Counted from the first letter of the stretch, positions 20,680 through 30,185 are shown. The stretch: 64,000 bases of DNA from an uncultured Candidatus Actinomarina sp. (GCA_902625455.1 CACOBL010000001.1:124001-188000), one strand, 5' to 3'. Notes: generated by a model not told the origin, from the letters alone. Program-made: numbers and translations.

Positions 20680-21872
20680 CTATCTACATCTCCCAGTACA
20701 AAATCTAGGCTACCCATTATGGCAATTAAATCTGGCAATAAAGCACCCTCAAGCATAATTGGCAAAATTGAAATATTGCTAAATGATGCAGTTCTAACTT
20801 TGAGTCTGTAAGGTCCCAGTCCTCCATCTGATATTATGTAATAGCCCATTTCTCCTTTGGGATTTTCAGCTCTTACATATGTACGGCCTTTGGGAACTTT
20901 TATAACTTTTGGCACTTTTGCTTGCAATGGACCAGAGGGCATTGAGTCAATAGCTTGTAAAACTATTTTTGCTGATTCAACCATTTCTTTAACTCTGACA
21001 TCCCAACGATCGTAACAGTCTCCATTCTCTCCAACTGGAATTTCGAAATCAAATTGATCATATGGCAAATAATCTGTATGTGTTCTCAAGTCAGATTTAA
21101 CTCCTGAAGCTCTGAGTATTGGGCCTGAAACACCATAAGCTTCTGCAATTTCAGGAGTTAATATACCTACATTTTTAGTTCTTTTCTTAAAAACTTCATT
21201 TCCCCCTATTAAATTTTGAAATTGATCAGCTGCCTTAATTACTTTTTCCATTGCTACTTTGGTATCCCTGTAAAATCCAGCAGGTAAATCTTGAATATTT
21301 TTTTTAGAAGTAGGACCCGCTCCAGCTGCAGGTTTTACTCCTCCAATTCGATTGAAGTTTGGATGAAATCGACCACCAGTTACTGACTCGATTAAATCTA
21401 AAACTCTTTCTCGATCTTCCATTGCATAAAAAATTGGAGTAAGTGCACCAACTTCAAGAGCATATGCTCCATTGAATACAAAATGTGAAGAAATTCTAGC
21501 CATTTCATTGAGAATTAATCTTATATGTTTGGCTCTTTCAGGTACTTCAATTTCCATTAATCTTTCAGCTCCAGCAATAAACGGAATTTCGTTAGAAAAT
21601 CCAGCAACCCAATCTATTCGATTTACAAGTGTTGTTATTTGGGGATATGATCTAACTTCTGCAAGTTTTTCATAACCACGATGCATGTAGCCAAGAACGG
21701 GTTTTACATCATGAACTTTTTCACCATCTACTTTTGCGACCAATCTAAGTACCCCGTGAGTTGATGGATGTTGAGGTCCAATGTTTAATGTCATGTCCTC
21801 TGTTTCAATTTCTATAGACACAGAAGCTTCAGAAAAATTATTCATATTTTGTGGGTCTAATGTATTAACCAT
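20676..21872 (-). CDS. nuoD: NADH-quinone oxidoreductase subunit D, copy 1 (ORF extends to 21920; likely start MVNTLDPQ at 21872)
   Basis: MTLNIGPQHPSTHGVLRLVAKVDGE...LDFVLGDVDR. Confidence 0.95.
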   Translation of the reverse strand: MVNTLDPQNMNNFSEASVSIEIETEDMTLNIGPQHPSTHGVLRLVAKVDGEKVHDVKPVLGYMHRGYEKLAEVRSYPQITTLVNRIDWVAGFSNEIPFIAGAERLMEIEVPERAKHIRLILNEMARISSHFVFNGAYALEVGALTPIFYAMEDRERVLDLIESVTGGRFHPNFNRIGGVKPAAGAGPTSKKNIQDLPAGFYRDTKVAMEKVIKAADQFQNLIGGNEVFKKRTKNVGILTPEIAEAYGVSGPILRASGVKSDLRTHTDYLPYDQFDFEIPVGENGDCYDRWDVRVKEMVESAKIVLQAIDSMPSGPLQAKVPKVIKVPKGRTYVRAENPKGEMGYYIISDGGLGPYRLKVRTASFSNISILPIMLEGALLPDLIAIMGSLDFVLGDVDR

Positions 21873-22410
21873 CTGGAGACTTATCGCTTCCTGATTCTTC
21901 TGGCATTCCCTCAACATCAACCTCTCCAGGCCATGGCTTAACTTCTCTGCTAATCAATTCAAAAGATTTAAGCATAGGATTTCCTTCGTAACCGTCAGGA
22001 AGATATAATTTTTCAAGATTTGGGTGATTTTCAAAATTTATTCCAAACATTTCATATGCTTCTCTCTCGTGCCAATTAGCCCCACCATATATTTCTACAA
22101 GAGATTCAATTTTCGGATCTGATTTATCAATCTTTGTAGATACGGTAATTAAATTAGTATTTGCTAAATCAGATAAGCATGTAATTATTTCAAAATTAGG
22201 TGAAACGCTCTCTTTAGGTGCTTCACCAACAGAAACATCATTGTCCCAATCAACTGCAGAAAGCCATGAGAAAAATTTCAAATTAAATCCATCTTTGAGT
22301 TTTTTATGCGTGTCAATCCAATCTATTGAGTCAACTTTGATATTTATTGTTTCAAACTCTAATGTTGTATTTGTAAAGCTTTCTTTTATTTTGTTAAAAA
22401 AATCTTCCAT
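21865..22410 (-). CDS. nuoC: NADH-quinone oxidoreductase subunit C, copy 1
   Basis: IYGGANWHEREAYEMFGINFENHPNLEKLYLPDGYEGNPMLKSF. Confidence 0.94.
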   Translation of the reverse strand: MEDFFNKIKESFTNTTLEFETINIKVDSIDWIDTHKKLKDGFNLKFFSWLSAVDWDNDVSVGEAPKESVSPNFEIITCLSDLANTNLITVSTKIDKSDPKIESLVEIYGGANWHEREAYEMFGINFENHPNLEKLYLPDGYEGNPMLKSFELISREVKPWPGEVDVEGMPEESGSDKSPDG

Positions 22411-22411
22411 C

Positions 22412-22909
22412 TTATATTGGCTCTGTTTGAACTTCTGACCATTTTTCTTTCATATCTTCTCCACGAATTTTTTTCTGGAGAAGAATGATACCTTCCTGTA
22501 GGGCTTCTGGTCTTGGTGGACAACCTGGAACGTAAACATCCACAGGGATTAATTGATCTACTCCCTTAGTTACAGAGTAAGAATCCCAGTACGGACCACC
22601 ACTATTTGAGCAAGATCCCATTGAAATAACATACTTTGGTTCAGGCATTTGATCATAAAGCCTTTTTACTGAAGGAGCCATTTTATCTGTTACCGTTCCA
22701 GCGACAATCATAAAATCAGCCTGTCGAGGAGAAGCGGGTAAAGGAATTACTCCTAACCTCATAAAATCGTGTCTAGGCCCACTTACAGCCATAACCTCAA
22801 TGGCACAACATGCCAATCCGAATTGAAAGTACCAAAGAGAATATGATCTGGCCCAATTAAATACTGATGATATTGGTTTTGGAAGACCAAATTTATCTAC
22901 GACTCCCAC
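22412..22909 (-). CDS. nuoB: NADH-quinone oxidoreductase subunit B, copy 1
   Basis: [12 protein letters not shown]...GSCSNSGG...[13 protein letters not shown]2-cluster cysteines intact. Confidence 0.97.
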   Translation of the reverse strand: MGVVDKFGLPKPISSVFNWARSYSLWYFQFGLACCAIEVMAVSGPRHDFMRLGVIPLPASPRQADFMIVAGTVTDKMAPSVKRLYDQMPEPKYVISMGSCSNSGGPYWDSYSVTKGVDQLIPVDVYVPGCPPRPEALQEGIILLQKKIRGEDMKEKWSEVQTEPI

Positions 22910-23265
22910 TTGAGAACATCCTTTCTTATTGCATATATAAGACCAATAAGGAGAATAAATATAAAAACAAACATTTCAATTAATCCAAAATAACCCAATT
23001 TTTCTAAGTTTATTGCCCATGGAAATATGAAAACTGCCTCAACATCGAAAATTACAAAAAGCAACCCAAATATATAGTATCTTACGTATGTTTGACTCCA
23101 TCCAGTGCCTACAGGATCAACACCACATTCATATGTTTCTAGCTTTTCCGGATAAGGTTTATTTGGCCTAAGAACTGAGGCGACTCCAAGCAATAGCACA
23201 CAAAGAAAAATGCCAAATCCTAGCACTGCTGCTATAGTCACATAATCTTGAAAATAAGAAATCAT
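22897..23265 (-). CDS. nuoA: NADH-quinone oxidoreductase subunit A, copy 1
   Basis: [13 protein letters not shown]...[23 protein letters not shown]. Confidence 0.96.
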   Translation of the reverse strand: MISYFQDYVTIAAVLGFGIFLCVLLLGVASVLRPNKPYPEKLETYECGVDPVGTGWSQTYVRYYIFGLLFVIFDVEAVFIFPWAINLEKLGYFGLIEMFVFIFILLIGLIYAIRKDVLKWES

Positions 23266-23345
23266 AATTTATAGTTTAGTTAAGCCTTTAAAAAGTCTAG
23301 TTTTTTCTCAAACTTCAGTGAAATTTTTTGTAAGATTTTTTATAG

Positions 23346-24434
23346 GTGATTAATAGTAATTTTTTAAAAGAATCCAATTTAGTAGATCTCTCAAGAGAAA
23401 TATTTCAATACGTGGTTCAAGACAAACAGAAGATAGATACAAGATTCCAACTATTGTCAGAGGACCTCTATGAGGCAGATACAATTAATTTCATACTGGC
23501 TGACGGACTTGGTTATGAAAATCTAATCAGTACAGATTCTTATCTCAATAAAAATGTTACCAAGTCTATTAATACAACATTTCCTTCCTCAACAAACGTG
23601 GCTTTATCATCAATTGCATTTATGAAAAACCCGATTGACCATGGGCTGATAGGTTACTACATGTATGACAAATTACAATACGGTCTAATAAATGCATTAA
23701 ATTGGAATAAAGAAAACAAAAATTTTCTATTAAATAATCATTTTCAAAAACAAAAATCAATTTGGAAAATTTTTAAAGAAAATAAAATTTATGCATCTAA
23801 TTTTCAGCCTAGAAATCTAGTAGGAACTCCCCTTTCAGATTGTCTATATGAGTCATCAAGCACTATTCCATATGACGATGCGCAAAATCTTTTGGAACTA
23901 CTATCGGAATCTACAACCTTGGAGAATAAGTTTAATTTTATTTATTATCCTTTAATTGATGTTACAGCACATATATTCGGAGTGCATTCAGAAGAGTGGC
24001 ATATAGAGATAACTAAATTTGAAAAATTAGTTAATGAAATTTCAAATATAAGTAATAAAAAAACAAAAACTATTATTTCTGCTGATCACGGTCTTATAAA
24101 TATTGATGCAGAAAGCCGTCATACTTTGAATTACGGTGATGATTTACAAATATATGGAGACCAACGCTCAGTTTATATAAATGGATCTGAAGAGATTGTT
24201 TTAGAAACGTTTTCTGAAATACCTGGTGTTTTATTGGAGCAACAAGAGTTGTCTCATATTCTAGGTGACCAAAAAAATGAATTTTTAAAATCTATTTATC
24301 CTGATTTTTGTTTTTTAGTTGAAGATAACAATATTATTTATCCAAAACACCTTTCGGCACAGTTGAAGGGTTACCATGGAGGTTTGTCTAAAGGAGAAAT
24401 AAAAATTCCAATAATTGAACTTTCTAACTATTGA
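23346..24434 (+). CDS. Alkaline phosphatase superfamily / nucleotide pyrophosphatase-like protein
   Basis: ILADGLGYENL, FPSSTNVALSSIAF, SADHGLINID metal-binding motifs; GTG/ATT-type start. Confidence 0.75.
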   Translation: MINSNFLKESNLVDLSREIFQYVVQDKQKIDTRFQLLSEDLYEADTINFILADGLGYENLISTDSYLNKNVTKSINTTFPSSTNVALSSIAFMKNPIDHGLIGYYMYDKLQYGLINALNWNKENKNFLLNNHFQKQKSIWKIFKENKIYASNFQPRNLVGTPLSDCLYESSSTIPYDDAQNLLELLSESTTLENKFNFIYYPLIDVTAHIFGVHSEEWHIEITKFEKLVNEISNISNKKTKTIISADHGLINIDAESRHTLNYGDDLQIYGDQRSVYINGSEEIVLETFSEIPGVLLEQQELSHILGDQKNEFLKSIYPDFCFLVEDNNIIYPKHLSAQLKGYHGGLSKGEIKIPIIELSNY

Positions 24435-24452
24435 ATTATTTATACTTATCTT

Positions 24453-25241
24453 GTGAAAAATCTTAAACTTTTATTTTTTCTTTTAACTTTTGCTTTTTGT
24501 TCCCAATCAAGTGAAATGACACTTGGTATGGCTGAACCATATTTCAGTGGAACTGAGGACATGGCTTTTTCTGAATCCTCAGTGACACGAGACGGATCTT
24601 TTTCACAAGGTGACTATATTATTAAAACCGCATATGCAAGCACAGATGTAAGTTCTTCTGATTTTGAAAATACCATCGATGAAGTAGAAGGTTTAGTTAA
24701 GAACTACAACGGAAATATTTCTAATACTTATCTTTCAACAAACTATCAAGGACTTAAAAGTTATAGTTTAACAATAAATGTCCCAGCAAAAGAGTTTGAA
24801 AGTTTTCTAACGAAAGTAGAAGAAATTTCCAAATTTACAAATATTAATTTGAATGCGAATGATGTAACTAAATATGTGCTTGATATTGATTCAAGATTGA
24901 AATCATTGAAGGATGAAAAGAAAGCACTTGAAGAAATAAAAGAAGAGGCAGTATCAACATCTGACAAACTTCAAGTGCAATCTCAGCTTCGGTACATTAA
25001 TCAAGATATACAAGTGCTTGAAGGACAAAAAGAATATTATGAAAATTCAGTATCGTACTCTTCTTTGACTCTAGATATCAGAGAGGGTTCAGGAATATCA
25101 TTATTTTCATGGAATTATTATGTACAAAGAGCTTTAAATTGGATTGAGTCAATAATTGGTTTTGGTGTGTCGTTTGGAATAATTGCGATTCCATTATTAC
25201 TTTTAGCACTAGGGTTTAGAAAATTTAGATCTAAAACCTAA
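24453..25241 (+). CDS. DUF4349-family putative lipoprotein
   Basis: LTFAFC lipobox; coiled-coil RLKSLKDEKKALEEIKEEAVSTSDKLQVQSQLRYINQDIQVLEGQKEYYENSVSYSSLTLDI; C-terminal TM. Confidence 0.75.
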   Translation: MKNLKLLFFLLTFAFCSQSSEMTLGMAEPYFSGTEDMAFSESSVTRDGSFSQGDYIIKTAYASTDVSSSDFENTIDEVEGLVKNYNGNISNTYLSTNYQGLKSYSLTINVPAKEFESFLTKVEEISKFTNINLNANDVTKYVLDIDSRLKSLKDEKKALEEIKEEAVSTSDKLQVQSQLRYINQDIQVLEGQKEYYENSVSYSSLTLDIREGSGISLFSWNYYVQRALNWIESIIGFGVSFGIIAIPLLLLALGFRKFRSKT

Positions 25242-25312
25242 TGGCACTCTCTTATATTGGATTATTTTTAATTATTATTCTGCTTATATTTTTTGGAAAA
25301 AAGATTAAATAA
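25241..25312 (+). CDS. 23-aa membrane mini-protein, TatA-TM-like (speculative)
   Basis: MALSYIGLFLIIILLIFFGKKIK; ATG overlaps the upstream stop (TAATG). Confidence 0.35.
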   Translation: MALSYIGLFLIIILLIFFGKKIK

Positions 25313-25316
25313 GTAA

Positions 25317-26120
25317 TTAATTTGGTTGATATGTTCCAAAAAATACCTGCCAAGCAAGACAAGTTTTTGCTAACAAGCTAAGCCAAATGTAAGCTCTTTC
25401 TCCATATAAATAATCTTTCCATTTACCTACTTGCTTATACTGCAAAATCATATTTATTGAAAAAGTGTTAAAGAATAAGAAAATACTTACAAAAATCCAC
25501 ACAACAAACTGTGGAACTCCTTGCGGGTTTGAATCTGTAGCTACACCATCACCTATTAAATTTATAAATATAAAAATCCACGGAGTAACACCAACCAAGC
25601 AGCCCATTATATAGCTTGTCCAGTCAACTTTTTCAGTGTATTGATTATGAACTTCCATCATCCAACCAAACCAGCACATTGCAGCATTCATGAAAAATAT
25701 TCCAGCTAATGCCCATACATCATAAATTCCTACTAATAAAGCAATTAGGACAATCATCACGGATGCACTAATTGAGTATTCAATCCAACGCACCTTATTT
25801 ATTCCTTTTGAAAGGTCTTCTTTATATTTGTTATAAAAGGGGCCAGAAATAAGATAGTGAGCAACAGCTGAAGCAAGTAAAAAGGTTGCTACTGCTGGAC
25901 CAAAGTTTGTGACTTCTCTCCATACTTCAAGTTCAGGAACTAATGCAAAACTTGAAGGATCTTCCGGTGAACCAACTCCAACTAATTGAGTTAAAGTTAC
26001 TGGAACAATAAAATCAGAATTTACGACAGTACCAAGCCAAAAAAGTAATCCACCCTGAATTAAATGAACTGTGCCCATTATGATATTGAATTTTCTAAGT
26101 TTTTTTATCTTTATTTCCAT
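25317..26120 (-). CDS. Heliorhodopsin
   Basis: RWIEYSISASVMIVLIALLVGIYDVWAL (TM3, Glu counterion) and GERAYIWLSLLAKTCLAWQVFFGT (TM7 retinal Lys), VHLIQ and AVAHYLIS His positions. Confidence 0.93.
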   Translation of the reverse strand: MEIKIKKLRKFNIIMGTVHLIQGGLLFWLGTVVNSDFIVPVTLTQLVGVGSPEDPSSFALVPELEVWREVTNFGPAVATFLLASAVAHYLISGPFYNKYKEDLSKGINKVRWIEYSISASVMIVLIALLVGIYDVWALAGIFFMNAAMCWFGWMMEVHNQYTEKVDWTSYIMGCLVGVTPWIFIFINLIGDGVATDSNPQGVPQFVVWIFVSIFLFFNTFSINMILQYKQVGKWKDYLYGERAYIWLSLLAKTCLAWQVFFGTYQPN

Positions 26121-26175
26121 GTTTTACCTCAATTTGAAATATTAAGTATAAGTTTAGTTTTTTATTTAAGATTAA

Positions 26176-26373
26176 ATGATGGATAAACAACTTATTTTTT
26201 CAGAGATTGAATCGATAATCTTTGATATTGAAACATCAATTAAGTCTCTTGCTAATTCAAGAGAATACATTGCTGAAGATAATTATTCAAGAGCATTTAC
26301 CAAACTTGCAGAAATAGAAATTGAATTTCAATCTTTAGCTGGAAGAGTAGCTTATATTAAATCAAGTCTTTGA
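26176..26373 (+). CDS. 65-aa hypothetical helical protein divergent from heliorhodopsin
   Basis: Open frame with coding-like composition; no recognised family. Confidence 0.5.
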   Translation: MMDKQLIFSEIESIIFDIETSIKSLANSREYIAEDNYSRAFTKLAEIEIEFQSLAGRVAYIKSSL

Positions 26374-27387
26374 CGGAAAAGTAGTTACTTCAGATATTTC
26401 AATATTAATTTTGTCACCAGTTTCATATATTGTATTAGGTAACGACCTTGCTCTAAAAACTTCACCTTTACTATTTTGAAATGAAATTACCTGGTCATGT
26501 CCATAAAATGTGCATTCTTTCACTACATAACTGCCATCAGAATCTAAATTAAGCTCGATACACTCTGGTCTAATTGAAACATCTAATGCCCCATCATAAG
26601 CAGAAACAAATGTACCAAGTGAAGTTTCTACCATTCCATTTATAGAAAAACCCTTGAGTATATTTGGATCGCCAACTGAATTAGCAACAGTTTGACTAAT
26701 AGGGTTTAAATAAATCTCTTGTGGAGTTGCACTCTGAATAACTTTTCCATCTTCTAGAACACTTACAACATCACATACTGATAGGGCTTCTTCTTGATCA
26801 TGTGTAACGATGATTGCAGTGGTTTCGGTTTCTCTAAGAAGTGTCACAACTTCATCTCTTAAATCTCGTGCCATATGAGCATCTAAACTTGTAAAGGGTT
26901 CATCTAATAAAATAACTTCAGGATTTGGAGCTAATGCTCTAGCAAGAGCGACTCTCTGTTGTTGACCTCCAGATAATTCTTGAGGTAACTTGTTTCTGTA
27001 ATCATTTAGATTACACATATCGATTACTTCATTTAATCTTCCACTTTTAATTTGATGTTTTGATAGCCCAAAAGAAATATTGCTTTTCACATCAAGATGA
27101 GGAAACAATGCATAATCTTGAAATACCATTCCAACATTTCTCTCTTCTGGTGGCACATATACTTCTTGACTTGAGATTATCTCTTCTCTCATCTCAATTA
27201 TCCCACTATCTGGTTTTTCAAATCCTGCAATTAATCTTAGAGCTGTAGTTTTTCCAGAACCAGAGACACCAAGTACCCCCACAATTGCACCATTCCAAAC
27301 ATCGAGATTAAAATCTGACAGTACAAGCTCAGAACCATACGATTTACTTACTGAGCGAGCTCTGATAATTAAATTTTCATATGCCAT
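26362..27387 (-). CDS. fbpC: Ferric iron ABC transporter ATP-binding protein (FbpC/PotA-like)
   Basis: Walker A GVSGSGKTTALR, LSGGQQQRVALARALAPNPEVILLDEPFTSLD. Confidence 0.88.
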   Translation of the reverse strand: MAYENLIIRARSVSKSYGSELVLSDFNLDVWNGAIVGVLGVSGSGKTTALRLIAGFEKPDSGIIEMREEIISSQEVYVPPEERNVGMVFQDYALFPHLDVKSNISFGLSKHQIKSGRLNEVIDMCNLNDYRNKLPQELSGGQQQRVALARALAPNPEVILLDEPFTSLDAHMARDLRDEVVTLLRETETTAIIVTHDQEEALSVCDVVSVLEDGKVIQSATPQEIYLNPISQTVANSVGDPNILKGFSINGMVETSLGTFVSAYDGALDVSIRPECIELNLDSDGSYVVKECTFYGHDQVISFQNSKGEVFRARSLPNTIYETGDKINIEISEVTTFPSKT

Positions 27388-28943
27388 TAGTTATCTAAAT
27401 TCCTTGTACTAAGTATATATGTTGGAAATGCACTAATTGCTAATAAAATAAACCCAGAAAAAGCAGCCTGTGTGAAAAGTGCTTCTGATGCATTTGACCA
27501 TATGTCAACTGACATAGTACTGAAACCTGTTGGTCGTAGTAATAATGTTTGAGGTAATTCTTTCATTGTTGATAAGAATACAAGTGCTGCTCCTGCAAGA
27601 AGTCCTTTGTATATTAATGGGAAGGTTACCTTAAAGAAAGTATCTAACTTTGACAAACCAAGCCCAGTGCTTGCTTCAATATATGAAATCTTAACTTGTT
27701 CCATTGATGCTTGACCTCCTCCGACAGCTTGAGGCAAAAAAACTATCAAATATGAGATTATTAGAGTTATAAAAGTTTGATAAATTGAGGGAAAAATTTT
27801 TATTGTAATAAATAACATTGAAATTCCCACTGCAATATGAGGTAATCCATAGAGTGTAAGTGTTACTTTTTCAAACAAGTCGCCAAACTTCGATTTATAT
27901 TGAGAAATCATTACAACTATTGGTGTAGCTATAATCATCGCAAAAATTGATGTGACTGTAGCTGCTGTAAGGGACCCAGCAACACCAGCTAAAGAACCAG
28001 TTATAGAAATATTGTTTGACAACCCACGTACTAACCAAAATGTCAAAACACCGACAGGTATTAATAAACTAAAAAATATAACAACGGCAAAAAATGTTAA
28101 AACCAAATAAGTACTTTTTTTTGAAAGTTCTAATTTATTAAGTTCTCTTGGAGTACCAGATACTTTTGCTGATTTACTCATTTCACTTCCTCTTTGAGCA
28201 AAACTTATAATTAACGCAAGAACTATTAAGAATGCTGAATAAAAAATTACTGGATCACCATTGATGTTGATTACATAGTATGAATAAATTGCTTTAGTCA
28301 TAGTTCCATATTTCATTAACGAAACTGCACCAAAATCAGAAATGACATATAAACCCACTAATAGAGATGAATATATCATAGGTTTTTTTAACCTAGGAAT
28401 TACAACACTTGTGTACATTTTTATTTTTTTGACACCTAAAGATCTTGCAGCATCTTCAACTGTTGAATCTAAATTCCTTAAAGCACTACTACAAATCAAC
28501 TGTACATATGGATAGGTAAATAATGTCAAAACAATCCAGCTTCCTACAAATCCTTCAATACCTATTATTTCCTCCAAGCCGTATCTAGAAAATATATCGA
28601 CAAACAAACCTTTGGGAGAAAAAGCGGAAACATAAGTCAATGCACCAATGTATGAAGGAATAACTAGCGGTAAAATTGTCAAGCTAAATAAAATTTTGGA
28701 TCCAGGGAATGAGTATCTAACTGTAAGTATCGAAATTGTTAACCCAAGAATAAGACTTGTTAAAACAACAGCAATAAATAAAAATACTGTATTCATCAAT
28801 AAAGTAGTCACGTCCCAGGAGTTAAAAAAACTAGATAGATTTCTTGATAGCTTTGCAAACCTCCAAAACAAATAAAATAAGGGCATAAGAAATAAAAGTA
28901 AAATTAATACATTTGTTGTTATTAAAAGTTTAGGTGTTTTCAC
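27387..28943 (-). CDS. fbpB: Ferric iron ABC transporter permease (FbpB-like, duplicated permease domain)
   Basis: About 12 TMs with two EAA-type loops (EDAARSLGVKKIKMYTSVVIPRLKK; IEASTGLGLSKLDTFFKVTFPLI). Confidence 0.87.
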   Translation of the reverse strand: MKTPKLLITTNVLILLLFLMPLFYLFWRFAKLSRNLSSFFNSWDVTTLLMNTVFLFIAVVLTSLILGLTISILTVRYSFPGSKILFSLTILPLVIPSYIGALTYVSAFSPKGLFVDIFSRYGLEEIIGIEGFVGSWIVLTLFTYPYVQLICSSALRNLDSTVEDAARSLGVKKIKMYTSVVIPRLKKPMIYSSLLVGLYVISDFGAVSLMKYGTMTKAIYSYYVININGDPVIFYSAFLIVLALIISFAQRGSEMSKSAKVSGTPRELNKLELSKKSTYLVLTFFAVVIFFSLLIPVGVLTFWLVRGLSNNISITGSLAGVAGSLTAATVTSIFAMIIATPIVVMISQYKSKFGDLFEKVTLTLYGLPHIAVGISMLFITIKIFPSIYQTFITLIISYLIVFLPQAVGGGQASMEQVKISYIEASTGLGLSKLDTFFKVTFPLIYKGLLAGAALVFLSTMKELPQTLLLRPTGFSTMSVDIWSNASEALFTQAAFSGFILLAISAFPTYILSTRNLDN

Positions 28944-28980
28944 TTAATTAAGAATATAATGAAAAATTTGATATTTAAAG

Positions 28981-29018
28981 AAAAAATTCTGGTCAGATTT
29001 CTCTGACCAGAATTTTTT
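28981..29018 (-). terminator. Perfect 16-bp stem-loop between fbpA and fbpB
   Basis: AAAAAATTCTGGTCAG-ATTTCT-CTGACCAGAATTTTTT. Confidence 0.85.
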
Positions 29019-29044
29019 GGCTTATGTTGATGCTGACGGACGGA

Positions 29045-30163
29045 TTAATATCCTGCCTGAGCAATTAGTTCAACAGCTTTTTCTTGCCATAACGCTAATG
29101 CGGACCAGTTCAAGTTTGAAGGAGAGTTCAAACTGTTAATGTCTGGTAGCAATTCGTTTGGCTCAATTCCTGCTACAAGAGGGAACTCATATACAGTGTT
29201 TGTAAATGTTTCTTGAGCTGATTTTGAATGTAAAAATTCAACGAATGCCATAGCTGCTGGTTTATTTTGGCTTGAGGACAAAATTCCAACACCTGCAGGC
29301 ATAACCATTGCTCCGCAACCGCCATCTAGGTACACATTCTTAATTGGAGCAGAAGGATCTTCCGCTAAAACTCTTAATGTGTAGTAATGGTTAATCATTC
29401 CAATATCAAGTTCACCTGCAGCTGCAGCAGCAACTTGTGGTGAGTTCTTAGGATATTCTCCGTATCCAAGACCATTTATTGTTGTTAACCAATCTAGAAC
29501 TTTTTCTTCACCATCTGATTCGATCATGCATGCAACCATTGCAAGGAATGATCCATTAGTTGGTGCTAAACCTAATCTGTTTCTAAACTTTTCATCAGCA
29601 AGACCATAAATATCACCTGGCAATTCTGCATCAGTGACGTCTCTTGTATCAACAACTAGAGATCTTGATCTTCCAGAAGTACCAACCCAGTATCCATTTT
29701 TGTCTACTGCCCATGCTGGAACATTGTCTAGAACACTATCCGGAAGTCGGTCAAATAATCCTTCTTTGGCAATTACACCAAGGCTTACAGGATCTTGTGA
29801 AAAGAATACGTCTGCAGGGCTTATAGCACCTTCAAGAACAACTGTTCCTGCTAATGCCGGGCTTTTTGCGTATCTTACTTCAACTTCAACACCTGAAGTT
29901 GCAGCAAATTCTGCAATAATATCTGCGACTAAGCTTTCTTTTCTACCACTATAAATTACAAGTGTTCCACCTACTTCGGCTTCTGGTTCAGCGAGTGCTG
30001 CTTCAACAGCAGCATCAATAGCTTCTTGTGATACTTCACCTGCTGGTCCTTGCGCACCTGCCGGTCCTTGCTCTCCTGCTGGTCCTGCTTCTCCAGCTGT
30101 TGGAGTACAAGCAGTTAAAACCATCATTAAAGCAATCAAAGTAACTGTTAATTTTTTGTTCAT
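29045..30163 (-). CDS. fbpA: Fe(III) ABC transporter substrate-binding lipoprotein with collagen-like linker (ORF extends to 30205; likely start MNKKLTV at 30163)
   Basis: LTAC lipobox, GTLVIYSGRKESLV, NHYYTLR tyrosine pair typical of FbpA/FutA. Confidence 0.88.
   Translation of the reverse strand: MNKKLTVTLIALMMVLTACTPTAGEAGPAGEQGPAGAQGPAGEVSQEAIDAAVEAALAEPEAEVGGTLVIYSGRKESLVADIIAEFAATSGVEVEVRYAKSPALAGTVVLEGAISPADVFFSQDPVSLGVIAKEGLFDRLPDSVLDNVPAWAVDKNGYWVGTSGRSRSLVVDTRDVTDAELPGDIYGLADEKFRNRLGLAPTNGSFLAMVACMIESDGEEKVLDWLTTINGLGYGEYPKNSPQVAAAAAGELDIGMINHYYTLRVLAEDPSAPIKNVYLDGGCGAMVMPAGVGILSSSQNKPAAMAFVEFLHSKSAQETFTNTVYEFPLVAGIEPNELLPDINSLNSPSNLNWSALALWQEKAVELIAQAGY
30032..30094 (-). repeat. 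Collagen-like Gly-X-Y codon repeat in fbpA
   Basis: Encodes GEAGPAGEQGPAGAQGPAGEV (7 triplets). Confidence 0.85.
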
Positions 30164-30185
30164 TTTAACCTTTTTTCGCTTAACT

